From positions 122,675 through 186,674 of the forward strand of contig JBBJMP010000011.1 of the NCBI GenBank assembly GCA_037718865.1: DNA of 64,000 bases, in the 5' to 3' direction. Positions 26,018 to 35,301 of this stretch are shown piece after piece. A model generated the notes under the pieces. That model ran no database searches and was not told where the DNA came from. It saw only the letters and a list, made by a program, of their open reading frames with translations. The position numbers and the translations under genes were made by a program. Source of the DNA: JADCRZ01 sp037718865. Lineage in GTDB: Bacteria; Bacteroidota; Bacteroidia; Chitinophagales; Chitinophagaceae. Position 1 is the stretch's first letter. Each line of letters begins with the position of its first letter.

Positions 26018-28420
26018 ATGAATAAAAATTATTTTAAACTAGCCCTTAGAAACATCGGAAACAATAAACTTTTTTCTGCTATAAACATCCTGGGGCTCGC
26101 AACCGGACTAACCTGCTGCCTATTGATGATCCTTTTCATCATGAATGAGATCAGGTATGATAAATTCCATGTCCGGTCCGGGCAGATCTTCCGGGTTACC
26201 TCCATTCCAGAGGATGCAGCAGAGAAAAGTCTTGCAGTGACGCCTGCCCCCTGGGCTCCACTTATGAAAAATGATTACCCGGAAATTAAAAATTATGTAA
26301 GGTTGCTTAAGGATGAAAAATGCCTGGTCGGACAGCCCGGTGAACAGCACTATTATGAAAAAGACCTGTTATTCTGCGATAACAGCTTCTTTGATATTTT
26401 TTCTTTTTCGTTAGTACAGGGAGATCCGAAACATGCCCTGGAACAACCGAATAGCATTATACTAACAAAAAAGGCTGCCATAAAATACTTCGGAAGTATT
26501 GACCCGATCGGCAAATCAATAGAAGTTGCCACTTCATTTGGCCGCAGTTTTAACCTTCAGGTAACCGGTGTTGCAAATGATGCGCCTCCCTATTCGCATA
26601 TAAAATTTAACGGATTGATTTCAATGTCAACCATGGGCGACATCAGTGGCTTTTGGTCTTTTCATATGTTTCATACCTATGTTCTGCTGGCAAACGGCGC
26701 ATCTGCAAAATCATTGGAAATAAAATTCAAAAACTTTACCGAGAAGTATTTAAGTCAAAACGCAAATGCAGACGGGAAGCATGATATTTCTCTTCAGCCA
26801 CTGACAGACATTCACCTCTATTCCAAAATGGTTGGGGAAATCGGAACCAACGGAGATATTATTTATGTATTTATTTTTTCCGGAGTAGCCTTACTTGTGC
26901 TGCTCATCGCCTGTTTTAATTTTATTAATTTATCCACTGTCCGCTCTTTGAAAAGAGCAAAGGAAGTTGGGCTCAGAAAAGTGATCGGGGCAGGAAGGCA
27001 TCAGCTCATTCAGCAGTTCTTAGGCGAATCATTATTAATTGCTGTCTTCTCCATGGGATTGGCATTCGTGATTACCATACTAGTGCTTCCCTATTTTAAT
27101 CAACTTGCCGAAAGAAACCTGAGCATAAGCATATCCGGCAACTATTTTTTAATTCTGGGATTTATAGGACTGGCTATTGTGATTGGAATTCTTGCCGGCC
27201 TCTATCCTGCTTCGGTTCTTTCGTCATTCAGGCCCGTAGAAGTGCTAAAAGGCAGTTTTCAAAAAGGGGTAAAGGGCGGTTCATTAAGAAAAGCTTTGGT
27301 TACTTTTCAATTCCTGATTTCCATCACCTTAATCTCAAGCACCATCCTTGTCTATATCCAGCTTCAATACATTAAAAACAAAAAACTTGGATTTGAAAAA
27401 GATGAAGTGATCGTAATTAGCCTGCCAAGAGAAGACAATATGCAGAAGCTGGAAACATTTAAAGCTTCGCTGTTAAACAAGCAGGGAATTATATCCGTTG
27501 CAGCAGCCTCTTCAGTGCCGGGAACTAATATCCCGGTTAACCAGATCCATGAAGAAGGCGCTGCACTGAATAATAACCGCTCTATGCAAATGTTGTTTGT
27601 AGACCATGAATTCATTAAAACGATGCAAATGAAAGTAGTTGCCGGGAGGGATTTTTCCAAACTTTTCAGTACGGATGAAAACGAGGGGTTTATTATAAAT
27701 CAGGAAGCCATTAAACAATTGGGTTGGAGATCTGCTGAACAGGCGATCGGTAAAACATTTCAATGGGTTATACCCGGCAACGTGTTAAAGACCGGAAAAG
27801 TGATCGGTGTTGTTGAAAATTTTAATGTAACTCCACTGAAATCGCCGGTTGAACCACTTGTTATGCATATCAACCCGCAAAGGTTGCAGTATCTGTACAT
27901 CCGCTTTAATAACCTGACTGCAGGCAAAGCAATTGACATTGTTGCCAGACAGTATAAAAATTTTTATGCAGCGCAACCCATTGACTACAATTTCTTGAAT
28001 GATACCATCACCGCAATGTATGCAAGCGAAAACAAGCTCGGTAAGATCTTTGGATATTTTTCTATTTTAGCAATCCTAATTGCCTGTATGGGAATTTTAG
28101 GACTGTCTATATATTCCTCTCAGCAGCGATTAAAAGAAATAGCGATAAGAAAGATCCTGGGCGCCGGGATGCGCAACATTGTTGCTGAATTATCCAAAGA
28201 ATTTTTAAAACCTGTATTTGTCGCTTCCGTCATTGCTTTTCCGTTGGCCTGGTGGGCCATGAATACCTGGTTGGCCAACTTTGCTTATCGTATTAATATC
28301 AACTGGTTGGTTTTTTTGTGCGCAAGCGTGATCGTTATGCTGATTGCGTCGGTCACAGTAAGTTTCCAGGTCATCAAAGTGGCTATTGCTAGTCCGGTGA
28401 AGAGCCTGAGAACGGAGTAA
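26018..28420 (+). CDS. MacB/FtsX-type ABC permease, copy 5 of 5
   Basis: The 800-residue protein starts MNKNYFKLALRNIGNNKLF with a membrane segment at ILGLATGLTCCLLMILFIM. FtsX blocks are near FSGVALLVLLIACFNFINL and FSILAILIACMGILGLSIY, coupling helices are KEVGLRKVIGA and KEIAIRKILGA, and the tail is SPVKSLRTE. Its codon use is more A/T-rich than copies 1-4. Together with the divergent ATPase right behind it at 28486, it may form a separately acquired permease-ATPase unit added to the operon end. Confidence 0.9.
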   Translation: MNKNYFKLALRNIGNNKLFSAINILGLATGLTCCLLMILFIMNEIRYDKFHVRSGQIFRVTSIPEDAAEKSLAVTPAPWAPLMKNDYPEIKNYVRLLKDEKCLVGQPGEQHYYEKDLLFCDNSFFDIFSFSLVQGDPKHALEQPNSIILTKKAAIKYFGSIDPIGKSIEVATSFGRSFNLQVTGVANDAPPYSHIKFNGLISMSTMGDISGFWSFHMFHTYVLLANGASAKSLEIKFKNFTEKYLSQNANADGKHDISLQPLTDIHLYSKMVGEIGTNGDIIYVFIFSGVALLVLLIACFNFINLSTVRSLKRAKEVGLRKVIGAGRHQLIQQFLGESLLIAVFSMGLAFVITILVLPYFNQLAERNLSISISGNYFLILGFIGLAIVIGILAGLYPASVLSSFRPVEVLKGSFQKGVKGGSLRKALVTFQFLISITLISSTILVYIQLQYIKNKKLGFEKDEVIVISLPREDNMQKLETFKASLLNKQGIISVAAASSVPGTNIPVNQIHEEGAALNNNRSMQMLFVDHEFIKTMQMKVVAGRDFSKLFSTDENEGFIINQEAIKQLGWRSAEQAIGKTFQWVIPGNVLKTGKVIGVVENFNVTPLKSPVEPLVMHINPQRLQYLYIRFNNLTAGKAIDIVARQYKNFYAAQPIDYNFLNDTITAMYASENKLGKIFGYFSILAILIACMGILGLSIYSSQQRLKEIAIRKILGAGMRNIVAELSKEFLKPVFVASVIAFPLAWWAMNTWLANFAYRININWLVFLCASVIVMLIASVTVSFQVIKVAIASPVKSLRTE

Positions 28421-28434
28421 TATGAAAGATATTA

Positions 28435-28452
28435 GCCGCAGATTCGCAGATT
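28435..28452. repeat. Partial copy of the GCCGCAGATT intercistronic repeat
   Basis: GCCGCAGATT at 28435-28444 repeats the left arm of the hairpin at 16076-16085 and is followed by CGCAGATT. This is the third spacer of the operon carrying the word. Confidence 0.45.
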
Positions 28453-28485
28453 TATAATCCTGATCAATATTAATCAAACAAACGT

Positions 28486-29154
28486 ATGCTTGAATTACAA
28501 CGTCTTTCGAAATGGATTAATACCGGAGGCATTCGGAATTATATATTAAAAGATATCAATCTGCATGTCGACGAAGGTGAATTCATTTCTATCATGGGGC
28601 CTTCAGGTTCAGGAAAATCAACCCTGCTTCATATCATCGGTATGCTTGACAATGCATCTGAAGGAGATTATCATTTTCTGGGACAGGCGGTACACAAACT
28701 CAAAGAAAAGCAAAGAGCTGAAGTATATAAGTTATATATCGGTTTTGTGTTTCAGGCTTATCACCTGATCGATGAACTCACGGTTTATGAAAATATTGAA
28801 ACCCCCCTAATTTATCAAAGTATAAAACAGGCAGAACGTAAAGCAATGGTTGCAGATACTTTAGACAGGTTCCAGATTGTGGGTAAAAAAGACCTTTTCC
28901 CTGCACAGCTTTCCGGCGGACAACAACAATTGGTCGGTATTGCGCGGGCATTGATCGCTAAACCCAGATTGTTATTAGCCGATGAACCTACAGGCAATCT
29001 AAACTCATCACAGGGTGAACAGATCATGGACTTATTTAAGACGCTGAACAAAGAGGGTGTGTCCATCATCCAGGTGACACATTCTGAAAAAAATGCCGGT
29101 TATGGTTCCCGTATCGTCAACCTTCTGGATGGAAGAATACAAAACACCAATTAA
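28486..29154 (+). CDS. Divergent ABC transporter ATPase, LolD/MacB type
   Basis: The 222-residue protein has Walker A GPSGSGKS at residues 38-45, the signature LSGGQQQL at 142-149, Walker [10 protein letters not shown] at 162-170 and a switch histidine in [11 protein letters not shown]. Two positions depart from the usual sequence: the signature is followed by L instead of R ([11 protein letters not shown]), and the D-loop reads NLNS instead of NLDS. Both sit at the ATP-sandwich interface, so turnover could be altered, although catalytic lysine, glutamate and histidine are intact. It closes the exporter operon, 65 bp after permease 5. Confidence 0.88.
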   Translation: MLELQRLSKWINTGGIRNYILKDINLHVDEGEFISIMGPSGSGKSTLLHIIGMLDNASEGDYHFLGQAVHKLKEKQRAEVYKLYIGFVFQAYHLIDELTVYENIETPLIYQSIKQAERKAMVADTLDRFQIVGKKDLFPAQLSGGQQQLVGIARALIAKPRLLLADEPTGNLNSSQGEQIMDLFKTLNKEGVSIIQVTHSEKNAGYGSRIVNLLDGRIQNTN

Positions 29155-29255
29155 CAGTGAAAAGAATACTAAGGCGGTATGTGTTACCAGCTAAAATTTG
29201 ATTATTTTTTACCAACGGTAAAACGATAATTATTTTTTACATTTACGAGGCAAAA

Positions 29256-29328
29256 GCGGTAGTAGTTCAGTTGGTAGAACGTTGGCTTCCCAAGCCGAAG
29301 GCCGAGGGTTCGAGTCCCTTCTACCGCT
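29256..29328 (+). tRNA. tRNA-Gly (anticodon CCC)
   Basis: The acceptor arm GCGGTAG (29256-29262) pairs with CTACCGC (29321-29327). The D-arm GTTC/GAAC, anticodon stem TTGGC/GCCGA with loop TTCCCAA, and T-arm GAGGG-TTCGAGT-CCCTT are all present. The anticodon at the loop centre is CCC, so it reads GGG glycine codons. CCA is not encoded. Confidence 0.95.
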
Positions 29329-29497
29329 CAGGTTACTCTCTTACGAAAATTGATGTTGCAGCCCTCAGGGTTAAATTTCCTTTTTTTATTATCTCAGGAC
29401 GGAGCGTTTTATTTTTCAAATACCGAAGCAGTGTAGACTGCCATCAGAGGGCTTAACAATTGCAGTACTTACATAGGTACTGAATTAATTTCTCCTT

Positions 29498-31449
29498 ATG
29501 AATGAAGCCAATGCAAAACCTGATGCATCTGAAAGCAATGGAATAGAAAACGTCCAAAAACGGATTGAATTGCTTAAAATGTCTCAGGCCGTCAATTTAT
29601 TAGGCAGTTGGGAATGGGACCTGAAATCTGATAAATTACTATGGACGGATGAAATGTTCCTCTTGCGCGCAACTCCGGTGAGCGCAGACAATCTTATTTC
29701 TATCGAGGATAATTATAAATTTGTGCATCAGGATGACCGCGAACTGGTGAGGACTAAATTTGAATCATTAAAGCAAAAGCAGGAAGTAGAGTTTGAATAC
29801 AGGATTACTACCACAAAGGGGGAAACGAAAACAATATTGGCATGGGCAACCATGTTCAGAGATGAAAACGGGGAACCCCAATTTATCCGGGGAACTTCCC
29901 AGGACGTTACCAGGCTAAGGAAAGCTGAGAAGCAGTTGAAGGAAACAAATCATGCTTTCGAGCAGGCTGAAGAAATGGCTAATATGGGTAACTGGAAATG
30001 GACATCCAAGACAGATACGCTGGTTTTTTCCGCTAATTTATATAAGATGCTGGGCTGTGCTCCCGGAGAGTTCGAACCTTCATTTGAAAATTTTCTGAAA
30101 TATGTTCATCAGGATGACAGAGAAAAAGCACTCTTTGAACAAACTGCTTTATTACAACAGAACAAGAGCTTGTCATCTGAATATAGAATTATCAGGAAGG
30201 ATGGCCAGGAGAGATTCATGCAAAGCACTAGCAAAGTATTTACCAGCGCAGAGGGAAATATTTTACTGGGAACCGTTCAGGATGCCACCGAAGAGATCCA
30301 ACTACGCAGGCTGCTGGAAGAAAAAATGTACTTTGCCGAAATGCTGATCGAGAATAGTGTAGACCTGATCGCAGCATACGATTCGGATCAACGTTTGATT
30401 GCCTGGAACAAGACATGTGAAGAACGTTACAAGCTAAAGAAACAGGATGTAATGGGCAAACACGTTCTCGATCTTTTTCCGGAATTAGATGGATCTCCCT
30501 GCATGGAAGACATTCGCAGGGCCTTACAAGGTGAACTTCGCTATCAGCCTGAACTTCATCTAACTTTATTGGATGGATATTTTGAATACTTTCTTATTCC
30601 CCTGCAAAAAGCTGACGGCGAGGTTTTTGGCGCTCTGCTCTTTCACACGACCTAACTGAAATCAAATATACTGCAGACAAACTTAATGAATTGAACCGCT
30701 CACTGGAACAAAAAAATCGGGAGCTGGAGAGATCGAATGACGAACTCGCTTCATTCAGTTATGTAGCCAGTCACGATCTGCAGGAGCCGCTCCGCAAGAT
30801 ACAGACGTTCAGTAAACTCATCATAGAAAAGGACCTTGCCGCACTCTCTGAAAAGGGAAAGAATTACCTGAAGAGAATCGAATCTGCTTCACAACGGATG
30901 CAATTATTAATTGATGACCTTCTTACCTTTTCACGAACCTCTACTTATCCTAAAAACTTCGCTTTGGCTGACCTGAATATACTTCTCGAAGAGGTTAAAC
31001 GCGAACTTAAAGACGCTATAGATGAAAAGAACGTCGTCATCGAATCAGGCAGTTTGCCGGTTGCCAGAGTCATTGCGTTTCAACTCCGCCAGCTCCTTGA
31101 AAATTTGATCTTTAACTCAATCAAGTACAGCAAGCCGAAAGTACCGCCTTGTATTCAAATTACTTACGATCTGGTTCCGGGATTGAGTATTAAGATACCT
31201 GGTGTCTTAGCAGACAAATCTTATCATAAGCTTAGTATTATTGACAATGGCATTGGGTTTAACCAAAAATATGCCAGCCGCATATTTGAGCTTTTTCAGA
31301 GATTACATGGAAAGCAGGAGTATCCCGGAACCGGTTTAGGACTGGCTATATGTAAAAAAATAGTCGAGAACCATCATGGATTTATTGAGGCACATGGAGA
31401 ACCTGAACGGGGAGCTATCTTCATGATTTATTTTCCCAGCGACCTTTAG
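29498..31449 (+). pseudogene. PAS-domain sensor histidine kinase split by a frameshift
   Basis: The first frame (29498-30655) holds at least two PAS/PAC domains (LLGSWEWDLKSDKLLW and MGNWKWTSKTDTLVFS) and a third PAS near LIENSVDLIAAYDSDQRL. It ends abruptly after LLFHTT. In another frame the protein continues directly as HDLTEIKYTADKLNELN into the kinase part, with the H-box FSYVASHDLQEPLRKIQTF, N-box ENLIFNSIKYS, G1 IDNGIGF and G2 GTGLGLAICKKIVENH. The break is an extra AC in TTTCACACGAC near 30644-30648; removing it joins the halves. No membrane segment is seen, so this would be a soluble kinase. It is either a real slippage mutation or a sequence error. Confidence 0.85.
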
Positions 31450-31463
31450 TCAGGGCATAAAAA

Positions 31464-31504
31464 AGCCAGCTGCACAGAGATCGAAATCTGTTACGCAGCC
31501 GGCT
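31464..31504 (-). terminator. Rho-independent terminator of the 31538-32167 gene
   Basis: AGCCAGCTGC (31464-31473) pairs with GCAGCCGGCT (31495-31504) with one mismatch, and an inner ACAGA/TCTGT extends the stem. On the minus strand the hairpin is followed by TTTTTTATG, so it terminates leftward transcription. Confidence 0.75.
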
Positions 31505-31537
31505 GATGTCGGGTCGGAGATTAAATAAGAATTTTGA

Positions 31538-32167
31538 CTAGCTTGATTTTTCAAGCAACCCTTTTACCAGGCTTTTCCACTGGGGATTAGAAAATCCAAT
31601 CAATGCCCCGATAGCTACGAGGGTATTTCGTGCCTTATCTAAGATTCCATCGGCATCTGTATTGGGAACTTCATTCCTGCCGTGAACACTCGCGGTTACG
31701 GTTAAACCTTTACGCTGAACAGCAAACGAACTGGTTGCAAAATCTTTAAAGAAGTGAGCCACATTTTGAGCTTCCTTCCCAGGCTCAGCTGTTGGGCGTA
31801 CCTGGATTGCAAAAGCTTCCTCCTCTCCTTCCGGATTAGATTTATCTTCTATTTCTTCTATTTTAACCCAGTCATAACCATCCCCTGCAGTAGTGCCGGG
31901 TGCAGGGATGTTTATCCTGAAATGGTCTCCCCGCTGAGCATTTCGCTGAACAGAAACTCCATTGCTATCTATAAGCTTGAAGACAGCTGAGGCAGGTCCG
32001 CACAGGTTATGCCAATTATTTACATCCTGTAATCTGTCTTTTGCCAGAACAAACAGGTTTACAGCATCCAGTACCGTTTTACAAGTTTCTGAGTAATCAA
32101 TATCTGTTTTGCCACCGGTTTGTTGCTCCGGAATGATGTCGTCAATGTTTTGAGTATCCATTCCCAC
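31538..32167 (-). CDS. Conserved hypothetical protein, 209 aa
   Basis: I do not recognise the family. The protein has no signal peptide or membrane segment. The middle part is beta-rich (DHFRINIPAPGT, DWVKIEEIED, EEAFAIQVRPTA) and the C-terminal part (SFAVQRKGLTVTASVHGRNEVPNT) precedes a helix-rich end near IGALIGFSNPQWKSLVKGLL. It lies 35 bp after the DUF4142 gene on the same strand and has its own terminator, so the two are probably co-transcribed. A second ATG at 32161 is an alternative start. Confidence 0.6.
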   Translation of the reverse strand: MGMDTQNIDDIIPEQQTGGKTDIDYSETCKTVLDAVNLFVLAKDRLQDVNNWHNLCGPASAVFKLIDSNGVSVQRNAQRGDHFRINIPAPGTTAGDGYDWVKIEEIEDKSNPEGEEEAFAIQVRPTAEPGKEAQNVAHFFKDFATSSFAVQRKGLTVTASVHGRNEVPNTDADGILDKARNTLVAIGALIGFSNPQWKSLVKGLLEKSS

Positions 32168-32202
32168 AGTATTTTGTTAAAGACAAATTCGAACAGAAAT
32201 TA

Positions 32203-32796
32203 TTATTTCATATTGCCATTGATCGCCTTGGCAGAATCCAAATGCATACGCAGCACTGGTAATGTTTTAGCAGCAAACGCTTTCAGATTCGCATCGCCAG
32301 CTTTATTGGATGCACCTTCAAAATCACTAACATCTTTCTGGTGATCATCCACCATCATGCTCATATAAGCTTTGTCAAAAGCATCGCCGGTTTTTTCGCG
32401 CATTTCGCTAACATGCTTCTGATGCTCTTCATTCATCGCCGGTGGGATAGATACATTTTTGTTTGCTGCTAAAGCTTTTAACTCAGTATTAGCCTGAGTA
32501 TGATCTTTCACCATCATGGCTCCAAATTTTTTTACCCTTGCGTTTTTTGCTTTTTGCTGAGCCAGCTTCCCTAACTCAACTTCCATCATTCCTCCACTGG
32601 CAGCCTTTGCCATAAAATCAGCCTCATCCATTTTTGAACTGGAATCGCCAACCTGCTGGTCGGTTCCAATAGTTTCATCTTTTGCATTTTCTACGGCATT
32701 TTCTGTACCTGCCGTAGTTTCCTGGCTGGCGTCGTTGCAAGAGATAATAGCCAATGCAGCCATTAATAACATAAATAATAAACTGGATTTTTTCAT
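32203..32796 (-). CDS. DUF4142 lipoprotein
   Basis: The 197-residue protein has a lipoprotein signal ending in ALAIISC and a low-complexity linker (residues 20-60). The DUF4142 four-helix domain starts at DEADFMAKAASGGMMEVELG and contains FGAMMVKDHTQANTELKALA and MMVDDHQKDVSDFEGAS. DUF4142 proteins are ferritin-like envelope proteins, often in stress operons; their biochemical role is not established. The conserved histidines in KDH and DDH are present. It is the first gene of a minus-strand pair with the hypothetical protein downstream. Confidence 0.88.
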   Translation of the reverse strand: MKKSSLLFMLLMAALAIISCNDASQETTAGTENAVENAKDETIGTDQQVGDSSSKMDEADFMAKAASGGMMEVELGKLAQQKAKNARVKKFGAMMVKDHTQANTELKALAANKNVSIPPAMNEEHQKHVSEMREKTGDAFDKAYMSMMVDDHQKDVSDFEGASNKAGDANLKAFAAKTLPVLRMHLDSAKAINGNMK

Positions 32797-33120
32797 TGTA
32801 TTTAATTTAGTTTACAAACTGAAATGAATTAGCCTCCTGATACTAACCAAGGGACCTAATTAATTTAACAAAAGCTATGCCTTGGGTTTTATTTTGCTTA
32901 AAATCAACAAACGCATGTATGCCTGGGTGTTCAATGCATTTGTTGATGACAGTCCATTACGGGCTTATTTATTGTAAAACTACCTTGACAGTCAGTGGTG
33001 CCTGTAGAATCTATTCCCCACTGATTATGCGTGTTTGCTTTGTCAAACGCAGGTGATCCCATTGATTTCTGGAAATTTTAAGAACAGTTCTATGCCGGGC
33101 ACCTGCCGGAAACTGCTCCA
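32797..33120. other. Intergenic region with an inverted repeat
   Basis: No gene is seen. ATCAACAAA (32903-32911) and TTTGTTGAT (32939-32947) are perfect inverted arms extended by GCAT/ATGC, which would fold into a hairpin. The right part probably contains the eroded 5' end of the kinase fragment that begins at 33121. Confidence 0.4.
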
Positions 33121-33618
33121 TTGCAGAGATGTCTTTCCAGACAATCCCCTCAGATCAACACGAAAAGCCGGAAAATGATGGATGATATGAATGACATGCT
33201 GTGGAGCATTGATCCGGTGAACGACAGCATGGAAAAAACGCTGGAACGGATGAATGAGTTTGCCGAAGGCTTACGCATCACGCATGAGTGTAGTATTCAG
33301 TTACTGGTGGATGAAAAAGTGAAATCGTTAAAACTGGATATGAAGTCGCGCCATGAGATCTTCTTTATTTTCAAGGAAGCGTTAAATAATATAGTTCAGC
33401 ATTCGCGATGTTCGGATGCCATAATACATATTTACAAGGTCAATTCGACGCTTTCCATAAAGATCCATAATAATGGCACCGGTATTGAAGCGCAGTCAAT
33501 CCACACAATCAATGGCATAGAAGAAATGAAAAAAAGGGCAGGCATATTAAATGCCATGCTTGACATTCAAACGGATAAAAAGGGCTCTTCGGTGATTTTA
33601 CAGGTGCCATTGGCTTGA
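33121..33618 (+). pseudogene. C-terminal remnant of a NarL-type sensor histidine kinase
   Basis: Only the end of the dimerisation region (KSRKMMDDMNDMLWSIDPVND) and the HATPase domain (N-box FFIFKEALNNIVQHS, G1 IHNNGTGIE, end GSSVILQVPL) remain. The phosphoacceptor histidine region, membrane segments and sensor domain of this family are absent upstream, and only a weak TTG start is available. It therefore cannot act as a normal kinase. No response regulator is nearby. It is most likely a gene relic. Confidence 0.7.
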
Positions 33619-33656
33619 TGCCGGGCTATGCTGTAAATACTTTTATTGAGCGCATT

Positions 33657-34040
33657 TTAGATTACCAGTTGATCATACAATTTCTTTAGCGTTTCACCTG
33701 CATCCGCACACAAGCCGGGATGCACGGCTGATGTCTGCACTGTAGTGCTCCGTGTTGCGGTGAGCCAACGGAAACGTGAGGCTATGGGCAGCTTACCTAT
33801 GGGGCCGCCTTCGTCAGCGCCTTTGCAGATTTGATCGAATGCGTTAAGGCGTTCCTTTAAATCTTCCAGGTCCACGCCGGCGCAGCAAGCGCGGAGGCGT
33901 TCTTCGTTGATGTGAAAGAAAACTTGCAAAAAGCGTTGTGCAGAACAATAAACGATTACGCCCACGTTCATGAACTCCTCGCGTTCCACGCGCGGCACTA
34001 TGCGAATTACAGCGTACTCAAACAAGTGCTTTTCTGGCAT
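33657..34040 (-). CDS. DUF3037 protein paired with a HipA-like kinase
   Basis: The 127-residue protein starts MPEKHLFEYAVIRIVPRVERE and includes EFMNVGVIVYC and RFRWLTATRST, typical of DUF3037. The function is unknown. It overlaps the upstream HipA-like gene by 23 bp. The same pairing is frequent in bacteria, which suggests the two proteins act together. No signal peptide or membrane segment is present. Confidence 0.8.
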   Translation of the reverse strand: MPEKHLFEYAVIRIVPRVEREEFMNVGVIVYCSAQRFLQVFFHINEERLRACCAGVDLEDLKERLNAFDQICKGADEGGPIGKLPIASRFRWLTATRSTTVQTSAVHPGLCADAGETLKKLYDQLVI

Positions 34041-34815
34041 CTTTTGCTTCTTTTACAAATGTTTCCGAGACAGACAGGCGTGTCTCTAAAAACCGGGTGT
34101 ATACCTGCCGTTTTTCATCAACTGTTTCTGTTGATGATTCATCCTCGAGCCATTGGTCTGGAATGAGTGAAATGATGGCATCGACCGTTCCATACGTCAG
34201 CAAAGCACTGCTTGTTAAATTCACTGCGTCAAGCTGGGAAGCCAGTGGAAGTAATGCATGGTCCCTGACCTGTGGAAATGGCCTTCTCCCCTGTTCGCCG
34301 AGGTTCTGCCAGGAATGATGAAAATATAACGCCGCACCATGATCGATGAGCCAAAGTTCTTTATGCCACATCAGCATATTTGTATTGCGGACAGTCCGAT
34401 CCACGTTAGTCAGCAGGCAATCAAGCCATACAATTTGTGAAGCAAGTGTAGCATTGATGGTGTTAACCACGGGGTCGAAAGTAATTGCGCCCGACAAATA
34501 ATGAAGCCCCAGGTTTAATCCTGCGCTTGCTTTCAGCAAATCCTGTATCTCTTCATCAGGTTCTGTGCGGCCAAAGGCACTATCCAGGTTAGCAAATACA
34601 AGTTCCGGAACTTTAAGGCCCAGTGCACGGGCAACCTCTCCGCCGATTAATTCAGCAATAAGCGCCTTAAGCCCCTGCCCTGCTCCACGAAACTTAACTA
34701 CATACAAAAATCCATCATCCGCCTCTGCAATCGCAGGCAGAGAACCACCTTCCCGCAAAGGGGTAACATAGCGGGTTACATCCACGGTTCTAAGTTCAGG
34801 CAATCGGTTAGTCAT
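34018..34815 (-). CDS. HipA-like kinase-fold protein
   Basis: The 265-residue protein begins with a short N-lobe (ADDGFLYVVKFRGAGQG, supplying the lysine) and has WLDCLLTNVDRTVRNTNML as the catalytic-loop-like segment and LWLIDHGAALYFHH with the metal-binding aspartate. This fits the HipA superfamily, but the protein is much shorter than E. coli HipA (about 440 aa) and lacks an adjacent HipB. The partner here is DUF3037, with a 23-bp gene overlap. A role as a toxin-antitoxin or regulatory kinase is inference. Confidence 0.75.
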   Translation of the reverse strand: MTNRLPELRTVDVTRYVTPLREGGSLPAIAEADDGFLYVVKFRGAGQGLKALIAELIGGEVARALGLKVPELVFANLDSAFGRTEPDEEIQDLLKASAGLNLGLHYLSGAITFDPVVNTINATLASQIVWLDCLLTNVDRTVRNTNMLMWHKELWLIDHGAALYFHHSWQNLGEQGRRPFPQVRDHALLPLASQLDAVNLTSSALLTYGTVDAIISLIPDQWLEDESSTETVDEKRQVYTRFLETRLSVSETFVKEAKDARKALV

Positions 34816-34893
34816 GTTATTTTAACTGAAAATTTTTATGCCCTTCTGGATACACAGCGCCACGGTCCAATTTAAACCCTTTTTAATAATAAA

Positions 34894-34918
34894 AAGGCTG
34901 CCCTTTTGAGGCAGCCTT
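34894..34918 (-). terminator. Strong intrinsic terminator hairpin in the leader of the HipA-like gene
   Basis: AAGGCTGCC (34894-34902) and GGCAGCCTT (34910-34918) form a perfect 9-bp stem with a 7-nt loop. On the minus strand it is followed by TTTTTATTATT. It lies about 80 nt before the HipA-like start codon, and no minus-strand gene is visible to its right, so it may attenuate the HipA-like/DUF3037 transcript or terminate an unseen RNA. Confidence 0.65.
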
Positions 34919-35301
34919 CCGTTAACAAAAATTGAGGGAAGAACGGTGTTTATATTAGCGTTGATGGCCAGATCTTGTTAATAACAGAGCTTATTCTTCC
35001 CGTTTTACGAGTATAGGGCTTAGTGATATTTTAAGGGTTGTGATTTTCATGTCTGCTGGTGATATATATTCAAGTGTAATGCCAATCCTGTAAACAGTTG
35101 ATTATCAATTTAGATTCTTAGTGCCAAAAGTTCAATGTTTCCAAATTATGGAAAAGTATTCCAAAAACGCGAATTAGGGTGGGATGTAGAAGGAGTCCTT
35201 CCGAAGTTTTTACCTTTGCAGTATGAGGTTCCTGCTCTGCCGGAAGGCTTGCGGTAACCATTGAATGAAAAAATTACTTAAACCGCACTAAACCAACCGT
35301 T
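34919..35301. other. Intergenic region without recognisable gene
   Basis: Short open frames here have no coding character on either strand. The only structured element is the hairpin at its left edge. If that hairpin ends a transcript, a small RNA from this region on the minus strand is possible but not supported by anything else visible. Confidence 0.4.

Noticed and set aside
29271..29456. Short frame over the tRNA gene
   Set aside because: It overlaps the tRNA-Gly and has no coding character beyond it.
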